Shown here: positions 9,154-17,737 of the stretch, piece after piece | How positions within the stretch are numbered: the first letter of the stretch is position 1 | How the letters are laid out: the number at the start of each line of letters is the position of its first letter | DNA from: Planctomycetota bacterium | GTDB lineage: Bacteria > Planctomycetota > Phycisphaerae > SM23-33 | Direction: 5' to 3' | NCBI GenBank assembly: GCA_022705325.1 | Contig: JAKJER010000024.1 | Span: 1 to 64,000, forward strand | Length of the DNA: 64,000 bases | The notes under the pieces: model-generated | The model's database searches: none | What the model was told of the DNA's origin: nothing | What the model saw: the letters and a program-made list of their open reading frames with translations, nothing else | Program-made: the position numbers and the translations under genes

Positions 9154-9184
9154 ATTGCGGAAGGCGGACTCCGCAATCCGCAAT
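9154..9184. repeat. Short ATTGCGGA / TCCGCAAT repeat cluster
   Basis: One copy of ATTGCGGA (9154-9161) and two overlapping inverted copies TCCGCAAT (9170-9177, 9177-9184) lie in the gap between the malic enzyme promoter and the lipoprotein gene. Related strings occur at 29932-29963 and 46037-46054, both also intergenic. Confidence 0.45.
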
Positions 9185-9347
9185 AGAAAAAAGGATGCCC
9201 CGGGAGTGGGTGAATCCCGGGGCAGGGGCATTGGTGCTGGGCCCGTGCGGGCCAGCTTGCGGGTGTCTCTTGCACTGCCTTCAAGCTACGATACAATACG
9301 AGTCGCGGGCAACCGGGCCCGCTCTTGGCCGCGAAAAAGGAATCACC

Positions 9348-9998
9348 ATGCGAACCGTGCTGACCTCAACTTGTCTGGCCATGCTCCTGGCGGGCGGCTG
9401 TGCCCGCCACACCACGCCCATCGCCCCGCGCGCCCAGTTGTCGCCCGCGGAGAAGGACTTCGAGGCCCTCTGGCAGGCCAGCCTCCACACCCTCCAGCGC
9501 TACCGCTTCGTCATTGACCGCACCGACCGCCGGGCGGGCGTCATCGAGACCTTCCCCATGACCGCCCAACAGTGGTTCGAGTTCTGGCGAAAGGACGCCG
9601 TCACGGGCTACGACCTGGCCGAGGGATCGCTTCAGGGCGTGACGCGGCGCGCCCGCGTCCGAATCGCCCCCGAGCAGCCCGCCACGGCGGCTGCGCCCAC
9701 CACACAGCCCGCCCCGCCGAGGGGATACCGCCTCAGCGTGGAGGTCGTCGTCGCCCGCGAGGGCGAGGAGATCTCCATCACCGAGACGATCGACGGCTAT
9801 AACATGTTCATCCTGCCAGGACGGGAGGAGAGCGCCCGGCACCACCTGCAAGAGCTCGGACGCATCCCTGAAGAGGAAGCCGGTGGCAAGGAAGAGAAGC
9901 CCGCCGGGCGAGTCATCACCCAGGACCGGGCCCTGGCCAACCGCATCACCCGCGATATCCGGCGGGCTGTGAGCGACGAACTGGCCAGGCTGCAATAG
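9348..9998 (+). CDS. Predicted lipoprotein, unknown function
   Basis: The 216-residue protein begins with a lipoprotein signal peptide whose lipobox is 'LAGGC', so the mature N-terminal Cys should be lipidated. The ATG at 9348 has AAGGA a few nucleotides upstream. The mature part contains a short Pro/Thr/Ala-rich stretch around residue 110, flanked by beta-strand-rich segments with 'YRLSVEVVVAREGEEISIT'. It ends in a charged, probably helical tail. No catalytic motif is visible. I do not recognise the family. It converges on the thymidylate-synthase-like gene, with 36 bp between the stops. Confidence 0.75.
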   Translation: MRTVLTSTCLAMLLAGGCARHTTPIAPRAQLSPAEKDFEALWQASLHTLQRYRFVIDRTDRRAGVIETFPMTAQQWFEFWRKDAVTGYDLAEGSLQGVTRRARVRIAPEQPATAAAPTTQPAPPRGYRLSVEVVVAREGEEISITETIDGYNMFILPGREESARHHLQELGRIPEEEAGGKEEKPAGRVITQDRALANRITRDIRRAVSDELARLQ

Positions 9999-10034
9999 AC
10001 GCATCTCTCACGGGTCGCTCGACCCGAGGGAGCT

Positions 10035-10868
10035 TCATGCCCCCGGGCCCAGCAGCACCTCGCGCCGCCGGCGGACCAGTTGCTTCTTGGATTCGGGCAT
10101 GTCCGGCTCCGCGAGCAACATGTCGCATCCTTCGACGAAGATCTCGCGGGCGAACGCTTCGGTATAGACCCGCTCTTCGAAACTTCGAGAGCGGACGCTC
10201 GCAAGGAACCCCTCGAACTCGTCGAAGTAGCTCCCGTAGATGTGGAACGAGTCGGCCAGGTGGATGTACTCGCCCGGCTCGACGCCCACCTTCGCCGCCA
10301 CCTCCCGCTGCAACTCGGTGAAGGCGTAGATGTTCATGAACGCGGCCTTGAACGCGTCGTTCGAGCGGAAGTGCACGTTCAGGTGCAGCTTGCCCCCGCT
10401 GATGCGAAACCACATCCGCTGCAGGCAGGCCGGGTCGTCGATCTCCAGATCGTTCCACACCTGCCAGGTCACCGCCTGGGCCCGGCGCGTGTGCGGCACG
10501 GCCTTCAGCTTGCGGACCACCGCGTCGATCTGGTCGAACACCCGCTCGCCCACGCGATACTCGAACAGGCGCTCGTGGTAGGTGTACTCCCACTTGCCCG
10601 CCGCCGGGTCGATCCAATGATCGTGCACCCCGTAGAGCACCTCGCTGCGGTACTTCTCCAGGTCTTCCAGCCCGCCGGGGAAGTTGCGGTGGATCCGCGG
10701 CTCGTCGAAGGGCCGCTTCACGTGGATCAAGGCCGTCACGTCCCGGCTGTTGGGGTCGCCCGGGCGGTCGTACTCGGTGGGGAAGCTCTCGCCCTGCTCC
10801 CAGCAGGCGATCACCGCCCGCTCCCAGGCCAGCGGGAGAAGGTCTTCGACAACGTGAATGGACTTCAT
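10035..10868 (-). CDS. Divergent thymidylate synthase family protein
   Basis: The 277-residue protein keeps the nucleotide-binding half of thymidylate synthase. R128-R129 ('RRAQAVTWQVWN'), C148 ('DDPACL'), R168 and D171 in 'RSND', N179, and H209/Y211 ('FHIYGSY') align with E. coli ThyA R126, R127, C146, R166, D169, N177, H207 and Y209 at a constant offset of two. The retained Asn favours a dUMP-type rather than a dCMP-type substrate. The residue after the catalytic Cys is Leu instead of His. The N-terminal 120 residues do not look like the usual folate-binding part. AGGAG precedes the ATG at 10868. It could be a true ThyA of an unusual branch or a pyrimidine hydroxymethylase. Confidence 0.75.
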   Translation of the reverse strand: MKSIHVVEDLLPLAWERAVIACWEQGESFPTEYDRPGDPNSRDVTALIHVKRPFDEPRIHRNFPGGLEDLEKYRSEVLYGVHDHWIDPAAGKWEYTYHERLFEYRVGERVFDQIDAVVRKLKAVPHTRRAQAVTWQVWNDLEIDDPACLQRMWFRISGGKLHLNVHFRSNDAFKAAFMNIYAFTELQREVAAKVGVEPGEYIHLADSFHIYGSYFDEFEGFLASVRSRSFEERVYTEAFAREIFVEGCDMLLAEPDMPESKKQLVRRRREVLLGPGA

Positions 10869-11030
10869 GCTCGCTCCTGTCTGCAGCCAGCCCGCGGTCG
10901 GCCGGCCCGCGTCCTTGCGGCCGGTGCCCCTCCGCGGCTGACAGAAAGATACCGTAATCGCTTCCCGATGCACGGTTTTTTTTGCTAGACTGGCGCCCAG
11001 GCGGGCGGACCGGCCCGCCGGGAGCGCACG

Positions 11031-12221
11031 ATGACCTGCCGCCTCCTCCGGGTCGCGACCGCCCTCATCCTGTCCGCCTCGCTCGCCGGCGCCGCGGGGA
11101 GCGGCGAGCTGCGCGTCTACCCCACCCCCTACTACGTCATCCGCAGCGACCTGGATGAGGACCTGGCCCGCGAGGCGGCCGCCCGAGTGACGGCCATGGC
11201 CGAGGAATACCACCAGCGGACCAAGAGCTTCGCCGGCTCCATTCGCAAGAAGTTCGACTTTTATCTCTTCGCCCGCCCGCAGGACTACCAGGCCGCCGGA
11301 GGCAGGCCCGGCTCGCCCGGCATGTACGTCGGGCAGGGCAAGGACGGTAAACTCCTGGTGCTGGCGGTCAGCCGAGGCGACCTGCTGTGGTACATCATCC
11401 AGCACGAGGGCTTCCACCAGTTCGTCCACCAGGTCATCGGCGAGGACGTGCCGCTGTGGCTCAACGAGGGCCTGGCCGAGTACTTCGGCGTGGCCCAGTG
11501 GACCGGCGACGGCTTTGTCACCGGCTGGATGCCCCCCGACAAGGTCGCCCGCGTGAAGTTCTACCTCCGCACCGGGCAGATCCTGTCATTCGACAAGATG
11601 CTTACCCTCAGCAACACCGACTGGAGGAACCGGCGCGACACCCTCCACTATGACCAGGCCTGGTCCATGGTCCACTTCCTGGTGCACGGCATGGAAGGGC
11701 GCTTTCAGCCGGGCTTCTCGGCGTTCATCGACTCGCTGGGGCGAGGCCGCGACTGGAAGACCGCCTGGACGGGCAACCTGCCCAACCTCCCCATCCTGCA
11801 CAAGCGCTACGACGAATGGTGGCAGGCGCAGGACGCCGGCACGGGCCGGCTTCTGTGGCGAAAGGCCATGGTCGCCACGCTCACCAGTTACCTCGCCCGC
11901 GCGCACCTCCAAGGCCTTGAGTTCCAGACCGCCGATGACTTTCTCGCCGCCGCCCGGGCCGGGCGGATCGAGAACAAGCCCGACACCTGGCTGCCGCCCA
12001 GCCTCCTGGAGCGCACGCTCAAGAAGGCCGCCGCCCACTCGCCCTGGACGCTCGACACCAAGCGCCAGACCCCCGCCCTGGTCCTCGAACTGACCGACGG
12101 CACGGTCCTGAGAGGTTCGTTCTCGGTCACCAAAGGAAAGATCAAGACCGACGTGGACATCAAGCCGCCGACCAAGACGCCGGCCAAACCGCGACAGAAT
12201 GCTACGGAGCCATCACGGTGA
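11031..12221 (+). CDS. Secreted HExxH metallopeptidase-like protein (DUF1570/peptidase MA type)
   Basis: The 396-residue protein has an N-terminal signal peptide of about 22 residues. It carries a gluzincin-type active site: HEGFH at 125-129, and a candidate third ligand in 'LWLNEGLAEYF' (E146 or E150). This pattern is typical of the DUF1570 / peptidase MA-like families, common in planctomycetes. Substrates are unknown. The C-terminal third is a small beta-rich region followed by a Lys/Thr/Pro-rich tail. Its TGA overlaps the GTG start of the next gene, so the two are translationally coupled. A second, only distantly similar HExxH protein is encoded at 40154-41311. Confidence 0.8.
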   Translation: MTCRLLRVATALILSASLAGAAGSGELRVYPTPYYVIRSDLDEDLAREAAARVTAMAEEYHQRTKSFAGSIRKKFDFYLFARPQDYQAAGGRPGSPGMYVGQGKDGKLLVLAVSRGDLLWYIIQHEGFHQFVHQVIGEDVPLWLNEGLAEYFGVAQWTGDGFVTGWMPPDKVARVKFYLRTGQILSFDKMLTLSNTDWRNRRDTLHYDQAWSMVHFLVHGMEGRFQPGFSAFIDSLGRGRDWKTAWTGNLPNLPILHKRYDEWWQAQDAGTGRLLWRKAMVATLTSYLARAHLQGLEFQTADDFLAAARAGRIENKPDTWLPPSLLERTLKKAAAHSPWTLDTKRQTPALVLELTDGTVLRGSFSVTKGKIKTDVDIKPPTKTPAKPRQNATEPSR

Positions 12222-14206
12222 GCACCCCGCGATTATTCCTCATCGGCGCCTGGGTCTGGGCCTGCCTGGCCGGACCAGGTCAGGCCGGCGAGTTCGTCCT
12301 GGTGGAGAATGGCTCGAATCCAGCGCCCGTCGTCGTGTCCAAGAACGCTCCGCCCCGGACGCGCGCCGCAGCCGGGGAGTTGATCGACTATATCGAGAAG
12401 ATCAGCGGCGCCCGGCCGGAACTGATCGAGGGCGAGCCGAAGTCGATCCCGCCGCGAGCGGTCTGGGTGGGCGCTCAGCCGGCGGTGCGAAAGCTGCTGC
12501 CCAGGCTCGACCTCGCTTTTCAGCACCCCGAGGAGATCCTGCTCGCGTGCGACGGTCGCCACCTCGTCATCGCCGGGCGCGACCGATGGGACCCGCAACA
12601 CATGGACGTGCAGGCTCGCGACGGGATAGTCAAGGGCAAGCAGCAGGAGTACGGCACGATCAACGCCGTCTACACCTTCCTTCAGGACAAGCTGGAGGTC
12701 CGCTGGCTCTGGCCGGACGAGTTGGGCGAGGACGTCCCGAAGCGACCGACGATCCGTCTGGCTCCGTTCGAGTATCGCTATCACCCGCAGATCCGCAGCC
12801 GGGGCGGGCTGCTGCACTTCTCGTCGCTGGGCAACAAGGGCTACGGGCGGGCCCACGACTGGGCGAGGCTCCAGCGGCTGCAACTGCACTCGCTGGACCT
12901 GGACGGCGGGCACGGGTTCGCCGACTGGTGGGACCGCTACAGCAAGACGCATCCGGAGATCTTCGCCCTCCAGCCCGATGGCACGCGGACCGGCTTCGCC
13001 AGCGCCCGCACGGCCAAGCTCTGCCAGTCCAATCCCAAGGTGTGGGAGTTGTGGCTCAAGGGCGTCGAGGACCAGCTCGCCAAAGACCCCACCCGTACCG
13101 TCTTCAACGCCTCGCCCAACGACGGCTGGGCCAGCGGGCACTGCGTGTGCGAAAAGTGCTCCGCCTGGGACCACCCCGACGGCGAGAAGCGGCTGTTCAT
13201 CTGGCGGGGGCATCGGGCCGAGCGGCCCGCCCTGAGCGACCGCGACGTCACCTTCGCCAACCGCCTGGCAGGGCTGCTGAAGCAGCGATACCCCGGCAAA
13301 GACTACCGCGTCCTGATGAACAGCTACGGGCACTCGCGCCCCGCCCCGGTCGCCGCCCGCCCTGCCGACAACGTCATCATCTCCAGCGTGGCCAACTTCC
13401 TGGGGCGGACGGGCCTGGTGGACCGCGGCTCGACGACGGGGCAGACCTACCGCCAGCAGTTCGACGCCTGGGCCAGACTCGGCTGCCGGATGATGTGGCG
13501 CCCCAACACGGGCAGCCCGGGCGGCTGGCAGCAGGGCCTACCGGACCTGACGATCTCGCAGACCGCCCAGGACCTTCAGCACGTCGCCGCCTCCGGGTGC
13601 GTCGGCATCTTCGTCGACAGCGTGTGGGAGCACTGGGCCACCCAGGGGCCGCAATACTACGTGATGGCCCAGCTCGCTTGGGACCCGCGGCAGGACCCCG
13701 CCGCCCTGCTGGCCGACTACTACCGCCGCGGCTTCGGACCGGCCGCCGACGCGGTGCGCACATACTTCGAGCTGTGGGAACAGGCCCGATCCGCCTATGT
13801 CGCCCAGTACGGGCACGAGGCCGGCCTGTTCAGTCTGCCTCGCCTGTACGCGCCCCAGCGACTGGCCCAGGCCCAGGCCCACCTGGACCAGGCCGCCAAG
13901 GCCGCCGCAGCCGGGGCGGAAATCTACCGCCGCCGCGTTGAGTTCGTCCGCGCCGGGCTGGCCTACACGCGCCTGCAGACCCAGAACGCGACGCTCATGC
14001 TGCGCTACTGGCTCAAGCCGGACGACGCGATCGCCGCCCAGGTCCGCAAGAACTGGCAGGCGATCGAGACCCTCTGCCGCGAACACCCCTACGCCCTCAA
14101 TTGGGGCCCCTTGCGCCCCGGAACCGACCGCATGCTCGGCCTGCACCCGGAACACCCAAACCCGAAGATCAAGCCCAAGCAGCTTAGGGAACTCGGCATG
14201 GAGTGA
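12218..14206 (+). CDS. DUF4838 secreted protein, glycoside-hydrolase-like
   Basis: The 662-residue protein starts at a GTG (12218) that overlaps the stop of the peptidase gene by four bases. It has a signal peptide ending near 'AGEFVLVENG'. Residues 25-130 resemble the N-terminal beta/alpha domain seen before alpha-glucuronidase-type barrels ('TRAAAGELIDYIEKISGARP'). The remainder matches DUF4838: 'FNASPNDGWASGHCVCEKC', 'RVLMNSYGHS' and 'GIFVDSVWEHWATQGPQYYVMAQLAW'. Such proteins are abundant in polysaccharide-degrading planctomycetes and verrucomicrobia, but the reaction is unproven. The final stop abuts the stop of the convergent membrane-protein gene with no gap. Confidence 0.85.
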   Translation: MSTPRLFLIGAWVWACLAGPGQAGEFVLVENGSNPAPVVVSKNAPPRTRAAAGELIDYIEKISGARPELIEGEPKSIPPRAVWVGAQPAVRKLLPRLDLAFQHPEEILLACDGRHLVIAGRDRWDPQHMDVQARDGIVKGKQQEYGTINAVYTFLQDKLEVRWLWPDELGEDVPKRPTIRLAPFEYRYHPQIRSRGGLLHFSSLGNKGYGRAHDWARLQRLQLHSLDLDGGHGFADWWDRYSKTHPEIFALQPDGTRTGFASARTAKLCQSNPKVWELWLKGVEDQLAKDPTRTVFNASPNDGWASGHCVCEKCSAWDHPDGEKRLFIWRGHRAERPALSDRDVTFANRLAGLLKQRYPGKDYRVLMNSYGHSRPAPVAARPADNVIISSVANFLGRTGLVDRGSTTGQTYRQQFDAWARLGCRMMWRPNTGSPGGWQQGLPDLTISQTAQDLQHVAASGCVGIFVDSVWEHWATQGPQYYVMAQLAWDPRQDPAALLADYYRRGFGPAADAVRTYFELWEQARSAYVAQYGHEAGLFSLPRLYAPQRLAQAQAHLDQAAKAAAAGAEIYRRRVEFVRAGLAYTRLQTQNATLMLRYWLKPDDAIAAQVRKNWQAIETLCREHPYALNWGPLRPGTDRMLGLHPEHPNPKIKPKQLRELGME

Positions 14207-14881
14207 CTACTGACCTGGCGCCTGGGAGCGTTGGACGTCCACCACCCAGGCCGGCGTTTGGGCCAGGTAGCCGCGCAGGACGCGCCCGCGGGTGAAGTAG
14301 TAGAGCGAGTTGAATCCCTGGAAGATCACCGTGACGACCATCAGCGAACCGTAGATGCCCAGGGTCAGGGTTCTGTACAGGTTGTCCGGATCGCCCAGCA
14401 TCTGCCTCAGCATGGGTTCGGTCCGCATGGCCTCCTCGTACGGACTGGGCGCCACGAGCCCCGACCACAGCATCCAGGCTGCGTAAGCGAAGACCAGCCC
14501 CAGCAGCGCCAGTTGGTTCCAGCCCAGCACGACCGGACCGCGAGGGTCCAACCGCAGCAGCAGCCTTCGCCCCCGCAACTCGTTCCAGGCCAGCGCCCCC
14601 AGGCCGGCCCCCATGACCCAGGCGATCCAGTCGAACTCGCCGAACGCCGCCATCCCCATCGCCACCAGCAGCGACAGCCCGCTGAATACGCCCATGCTCA
14701 CGCCGTTGAAGCGGGCCACGCCGGCTGCGCTGCGGATCTTCTTGCCGCGCTGATTGGCCGACGCCAGCGCCTGCAGGTGCTCGCCCGTCAGGGGGCCCGC
14801 GGGCGCAGCCGTATTGGCCGGCCCAGCCGGAAGCGGGTCTGGCGGGGGGGGCGGGTTCTGGTTGGCCGGGTCGTCCGTCAT
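14207..14881 (-). CDS. Multi-pass membrane protein, unknown function
   Basis: The 224-residue protein begins at 14881 with AGGA 4 nt upstream. It opens with a proline-rich cytoplasmic stretch ('NPPPPPDPLP'). About four transmembrane helices follow: around 'GVFSGLSLLVAMGMAAFG', 'WIAWVMGAGLGALAWNE', 'LALLGLVFAYAAWMLW' and 'TLGIYGSLMVVTVIFQG'. It ends with 'YYFTRGRVLRGYLAQTPAWVVDVQ'. No known family is recognised. It is convergent with the DUF4838 gene and sits head-to-head with the GH-like gene at 14978. Confidence 0.75.
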   Translation of the reverse strand: MTDDPANQNPPPPPDPLPAGPANTAAPAGPLTGEHLQALASANQRGKKIRSAAGVARFNGVSMGVFSGLSLLVAMGMAAFGEFDWIAWVMGAGLGALAWNELRGRRLLLRLDPRGPVVLGWNQLALLGLVFAYAAWMLWSGLVAPSPYEEAMRTEPMLRQMLGDPDNLYRTLTLGIYGSLMVVTVIFQGFNSLYYFTRGRVLRGYLAQTPAWVVDVQRSQAPGQ

Positions 14882-14977
14882 CTGTCCTGCATTGTACAGA
14901 ACCCGCGGCATGGGCTGTAGGCTCTTTCCGTAGGCCGGGACCGGAGGTACAGTCTATCCACATCGAAAGGACGTCCC

Positions 14978-16024
14978 ATGAACCGTTCCTCCCTCCGGCG
15001 GCGCAACATGGCAATCCTCCTAGCCCTGACAGCCTTCTCGGTCGAGCCAGGCTTGCCTGCCCGGGCGGCGGAACAGACGCAGCCCGGGCCGCCGACCCGC
15101 GTGGCCATCGTCGCAGGCAAGTGGCACATCAACGGCAAGGTCACCTACGCCGGCACGCGGGCGGAGGGACTGCTGATGAACGTGCGGATGGTCAACAGCA
15201 CCTTCGAGGACCGCAACAAGCGCGACTTCGACGCCGACGCCAACACCGAGCGGTTCATCGCGAAGATCCCCGGCTACGCCGCCTCGGGGGTGCGGGCGTT
15301 CACGCTCAATCTCCAGGGGGGCATGCCCGGCTACGAGGGCGCGCTCAACTCGGCCTTCGAGGCCGACGGATCGCTGCGAGAGGAGTACCTCGCCCGCGTC
15401 GGCCGGGCGATCGACGCCTGCGACCGAAACGGCGTCGCCGTCATCCTGGGCTGCTATTACCAGCGCCAGTCCGGCGTGCTCAAAGACGAAGCGGCCATCC
15501 GCGCCGGCGTGGTCAACGCGGTCAACTGGGTGCGGCGCAAGCGGTACGCCAACGTCGTGCTGGAGATCGCCAATGAGTACCCCCACGGCGGGTTCAAGCA
15601 CCGCCGGCTGAAGTCGCCTGCCGGCGAGGCGGAGCTCATCCGCCTGGCCAAGCGGACCTGGCCGGAACTGCTGGTCTCCACCAGCGGCGTGGGCAACGGG
15701 CGGCTGGACGACGAGGTGGCCCGGGCAAGCGACTTCCTGTTGATCCACTTCAACGGGACAGACGTGGGGCAGATCCCCGCCCGCATCGCCGCGCTGAAGA
15801 AGCACGCCAAGCCCGTCGTCTGCAACGAGGACGACAAGCAAGGCGCCGAGGCCGCCCGGGCGGCAGAAGCCTGCGTCGCCAACGGCGCCTCGTACGGGCT
15901 GATGCTCAGCAAGCTCAACCAGTACGTCCCGTTCGAGTTCACCGGGCCCAAGGACGACCCGGTGGTGTATGCCCGGCTGAAGCAGTTGACGTCCATTCCC
16001 CAGCGCCCGGGCACACTCGACTGA
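14978..16024 (+). CDS. Secreted clan GH-A-like glycoside hydrolase candidate
   Basis: The 348-residue protein has a signal peptide ending near residue 31. A TIM-barrel-like body carries the two glutamates expected of a clan GH-A retaining enzyme: E200 in 'VVLEIANEY' (acid/base position, preceded by Asn) and E284 in 'PVVCNEDD' (nucleophile position). Other barrel signals are 'GVRAFTLNLQGGMPGY' and 'AIDACDRNGVAVILGCYYQ'. I infer a polysaccharide- or glycan-active enzyme without naming a substrate or GH family. It follows a divergent membrane-protein gene and precedes the di-haem cytochrome. Confidence 0.65.
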   Translation: MNRSSLRRRNMAILLALTAFSVEPGLPARAAEQTQPGPPTRVAIVAGKWHINGKVTYAGTRAEGLLMNVRMVNSTFEDRNKRDFDADANTERFIAKIPGYAASGVRAFTLNLQGGMPGYEGALNSAFEADGSLREEYLARVGRAIDACDRNGVAVILGCYYQRQSGVLKDEAAIRAGVVNAVNWVRRKRYANVVLEIANEYPHGGFKHRRLKSPAGEAELIRLAKRTWPELLVSTSGVGNGRLDDEVARASDFLLIHFNGTDVGQIPARIAALKKHAKPVVCNEDDKQGAEAARAAEACVANGASYGLMLSKLNQYVPFEFTGPKDDPVVYARLKQLTSIPQRPGTLD

Positions 16025-16123
16025 CGGGGCCCCGAGACGCCGTCCAAGCGGTCGCGGGGAACATTTCCGCGTGTGTGTGATCGCCGTGTGTGAATCAGCC
16101 CCTTGCTCGCCTATCCTTATCTG

Positions 16124-16144
16124 TCGAGGGCGCGGCGCCCTCGA
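16124..16144. promoter_or_regulatory. Operator-like inverted repeat before the di-haem cytochrome gene
   Basis: Two 10-nt arms (TCGAGGGCGC and GCGCCCTCGA) separated by one base lie 38 bp before the ATG at 16183. The size and position suit a dimeric regulator site or an mRNA hairpin. Just upstream, 16066-16092 has a GTGTGTGA direct repeat. Confidence 0.4.
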
Positions 16145-16182
16145 CGAACAATACCTCATCCCCACGCGAGAAGGAGAACACG

Positions 16183-17598
16183 ATGCGCCGACCCCCCAGT
16201 CCATTCGCACCGAAGCGATGGCCGCTGGTCCTGCTGGGCGCTGTGGCGCTGACCGCCTTGGCCGCCTGGGCCCAGGACGCGGCCCAAGCCCCGCCATCCA
16301 GCTACGCCCCGGTGGTCAGCAAGGAACCGTTCGAGAAGACCATGGCCCGCATGTCCACGGCCAAGGAGCAGGTCATGAAGATCCACATGGACCTGCTCCG
16401 CCAGCGCTACGACTTGGCCGACCGCCCGGCCAAGGGGGCGGCCATGTCCCGCGGCAAGCCCGTCCAGGAGGGCGTCCGCGTCAAGCTGCCCGACGGCGTC
16501 ACCTGGGACGACCTGGCCGCCCTGTCGCCCGAGGAGGTCCGCGAGAAGGGCCTCTGGCCGGCCGGGCTCTACCCGCTGCCCCACCCCAACCACCCCGAGG
16601 GCGGGATGGTCTTCCCTCAGGCCCACATCGACGAGATCAAGAAACAGACCGGTCGGGATCTGACCCGCTTCGACCTGGACTTCGACCTGCCGGATCACCT
16701 GCTGCCGGAGTTTCCGCCGGCCGTCTTCCTGACCACCCGTCTGGACCTGGGCGACGTGTCCAAAGGCAAGGTGATCACCAGCGACAACTACCACGAGCTG
16801 TTCAACGGGATCCTCAATCCCAAGCAGATCGAGGGCCTGCGGCTGTTGGTGACGCCCTTCCCCCAGCAGCAGTTCAACCCCACCGAGGACCGGCGGTCGG
16901 CCCGTCCCAGCCTGGGCGTGACCTGCTTCGACTGCCACGTCAACGGGCACACCAACGCCACCACGCACCTGGTCGGCGACATCCGCCCGCAGGAATTCCG
17001 CCATCGCCTGGACACCCCGTCCCTTCGCGGGGTGAATATCCAGCGGCTGTTCGGATCGCAGCGCGGACTTAAGAGCGTCGAGGACTTCACCGAGTTCGAG
17101 CAGCGGGCCGCCTACTTCGACGGCGACCACGTCATCGCCGCCAAGAAGGGCATCAACATCCTCGACCGCGGCAGCCAAGTCCATTTCATGAGCGAGTTCA
17201 TGGCCCTGATGGACTTCCCGCCGGCGCCCAAGCTGAACATCATGGGCAAGCTGGACCCCAGAAAGGCCAGCAGGCAGGAACTCCGGGGGCAGGACCTGTT
17301 CTTCAACAAGGCCCAGTGCGGCGCCTGTCACCCGGCCCCCTACTACACCGACAACCTGATGCACAACCTGCGGACCGAGCGGTTCTACAAGCCCAGGATG
17401 ATCAACGGGAGGATGGCGTCGGCCGACGGGCCCATCAAGACCTTCCCCCTGAGGGGCATCAAGGACAGCCCGCCCTACCTGCACGACGGCAGGCTGCTGA
17501 CGCTCGAGGACACGGTGGAGTTCTTCAACCTCATCCAGGAACTCAAGCTGACCGCGGAGGAGAAACAGGCCTTGGTCGCCTTCATGCGGGCCTTGTAG
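16183..17598 (+). CDS. Periplasmic di-haem cytochrome c (peroxidase-like)
   Basis: The 471-residue protein has a signal peptide and two c-type haem sites, CFDCH (248-252) and CGACH (379-383). Context such as 'PLRGIKDSPPYLHDGRLLTLEDTVEFFNL' is typical of the MauG / cytochrome c peroxidase superfamily. The last 100 residues form the usual C-terminal electron-transfer haem domain. The first 240 residues contain a long region without haem sites. The start is set by AAGGAG 6 nt before the ATG at 16183. It would act in periplasmic electron transfer or peroxide or substrate oxidation. The distal His and partner proteins are not identified. It ends at a hairpin shared with the convergent nucleotidase gene. 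Confidence 0.85.
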   Translation: MRRPPSPFAPKRWPLVLLGAVALTALAAWAQDAAQAPPSSYAPVVSKEPFEKTMARMSTAKEQVMKIHMDLLRQRYDLADRPAKGAAMSRGKPVQEGVRVKLPDGVTWDDLAALSPEEVREKGLWPAGLYPLPHPNHPEGGMVFPQAHIDEIKKQTGRDLTRFDLDFDLPDHLLPEFPPAVFLTTRLDLGDVSKGKVITSDNYHELFNGILNPKQIEGLRLLVTPFPQQQFNPTEDRRSARPSLGVTCFDCHVNGHTNATTHLVGDIRPQEFRHRLDTPSLRGVNIQRLFGSQRGLKSVEDFTEFEQRAAYFDGDHVIAAKKGINILDRGSQVHFMSEFMALMDFPPAPKLNIMGKLDPRKASRQELRGQDLFFNKAQCGACHPAPYYTDNLMHNLRTERFYKPRMINGRMASADGPIKTFPLRGIKDSPPYLHDGRLLTLEDTVEFFNLIQELKLTAEEKQALVAFMRAL

Positions 17599-17664
17599 TC
17601 ATTCAGCCCGATCGGCGGCCGGCGCCCGCCTCCAAGAGCACCAGTGACCCTGAGGTTTTCAAGG

Positions 17665-17701
17665 CCTGTCCGGGCGGCTGTCGTGTGCCCGCCCGGGCAG
17701 G
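17665..17701. terminator. Hairpin between convergent cytochrome and nucleotidase genes
   Basis: Thirteen-base arms (17665-17677 and 17689-17701) pair with a single G-T wobble around an 11-nt loop. The hairpin sits between two convergent stops and could end both transcripts. No U-run follows. Confidence 0.5.
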
Positions 17702-17737
17702 GTCTGGGGTCATGTCGCGACGCTCGCGTGAGCGGCC

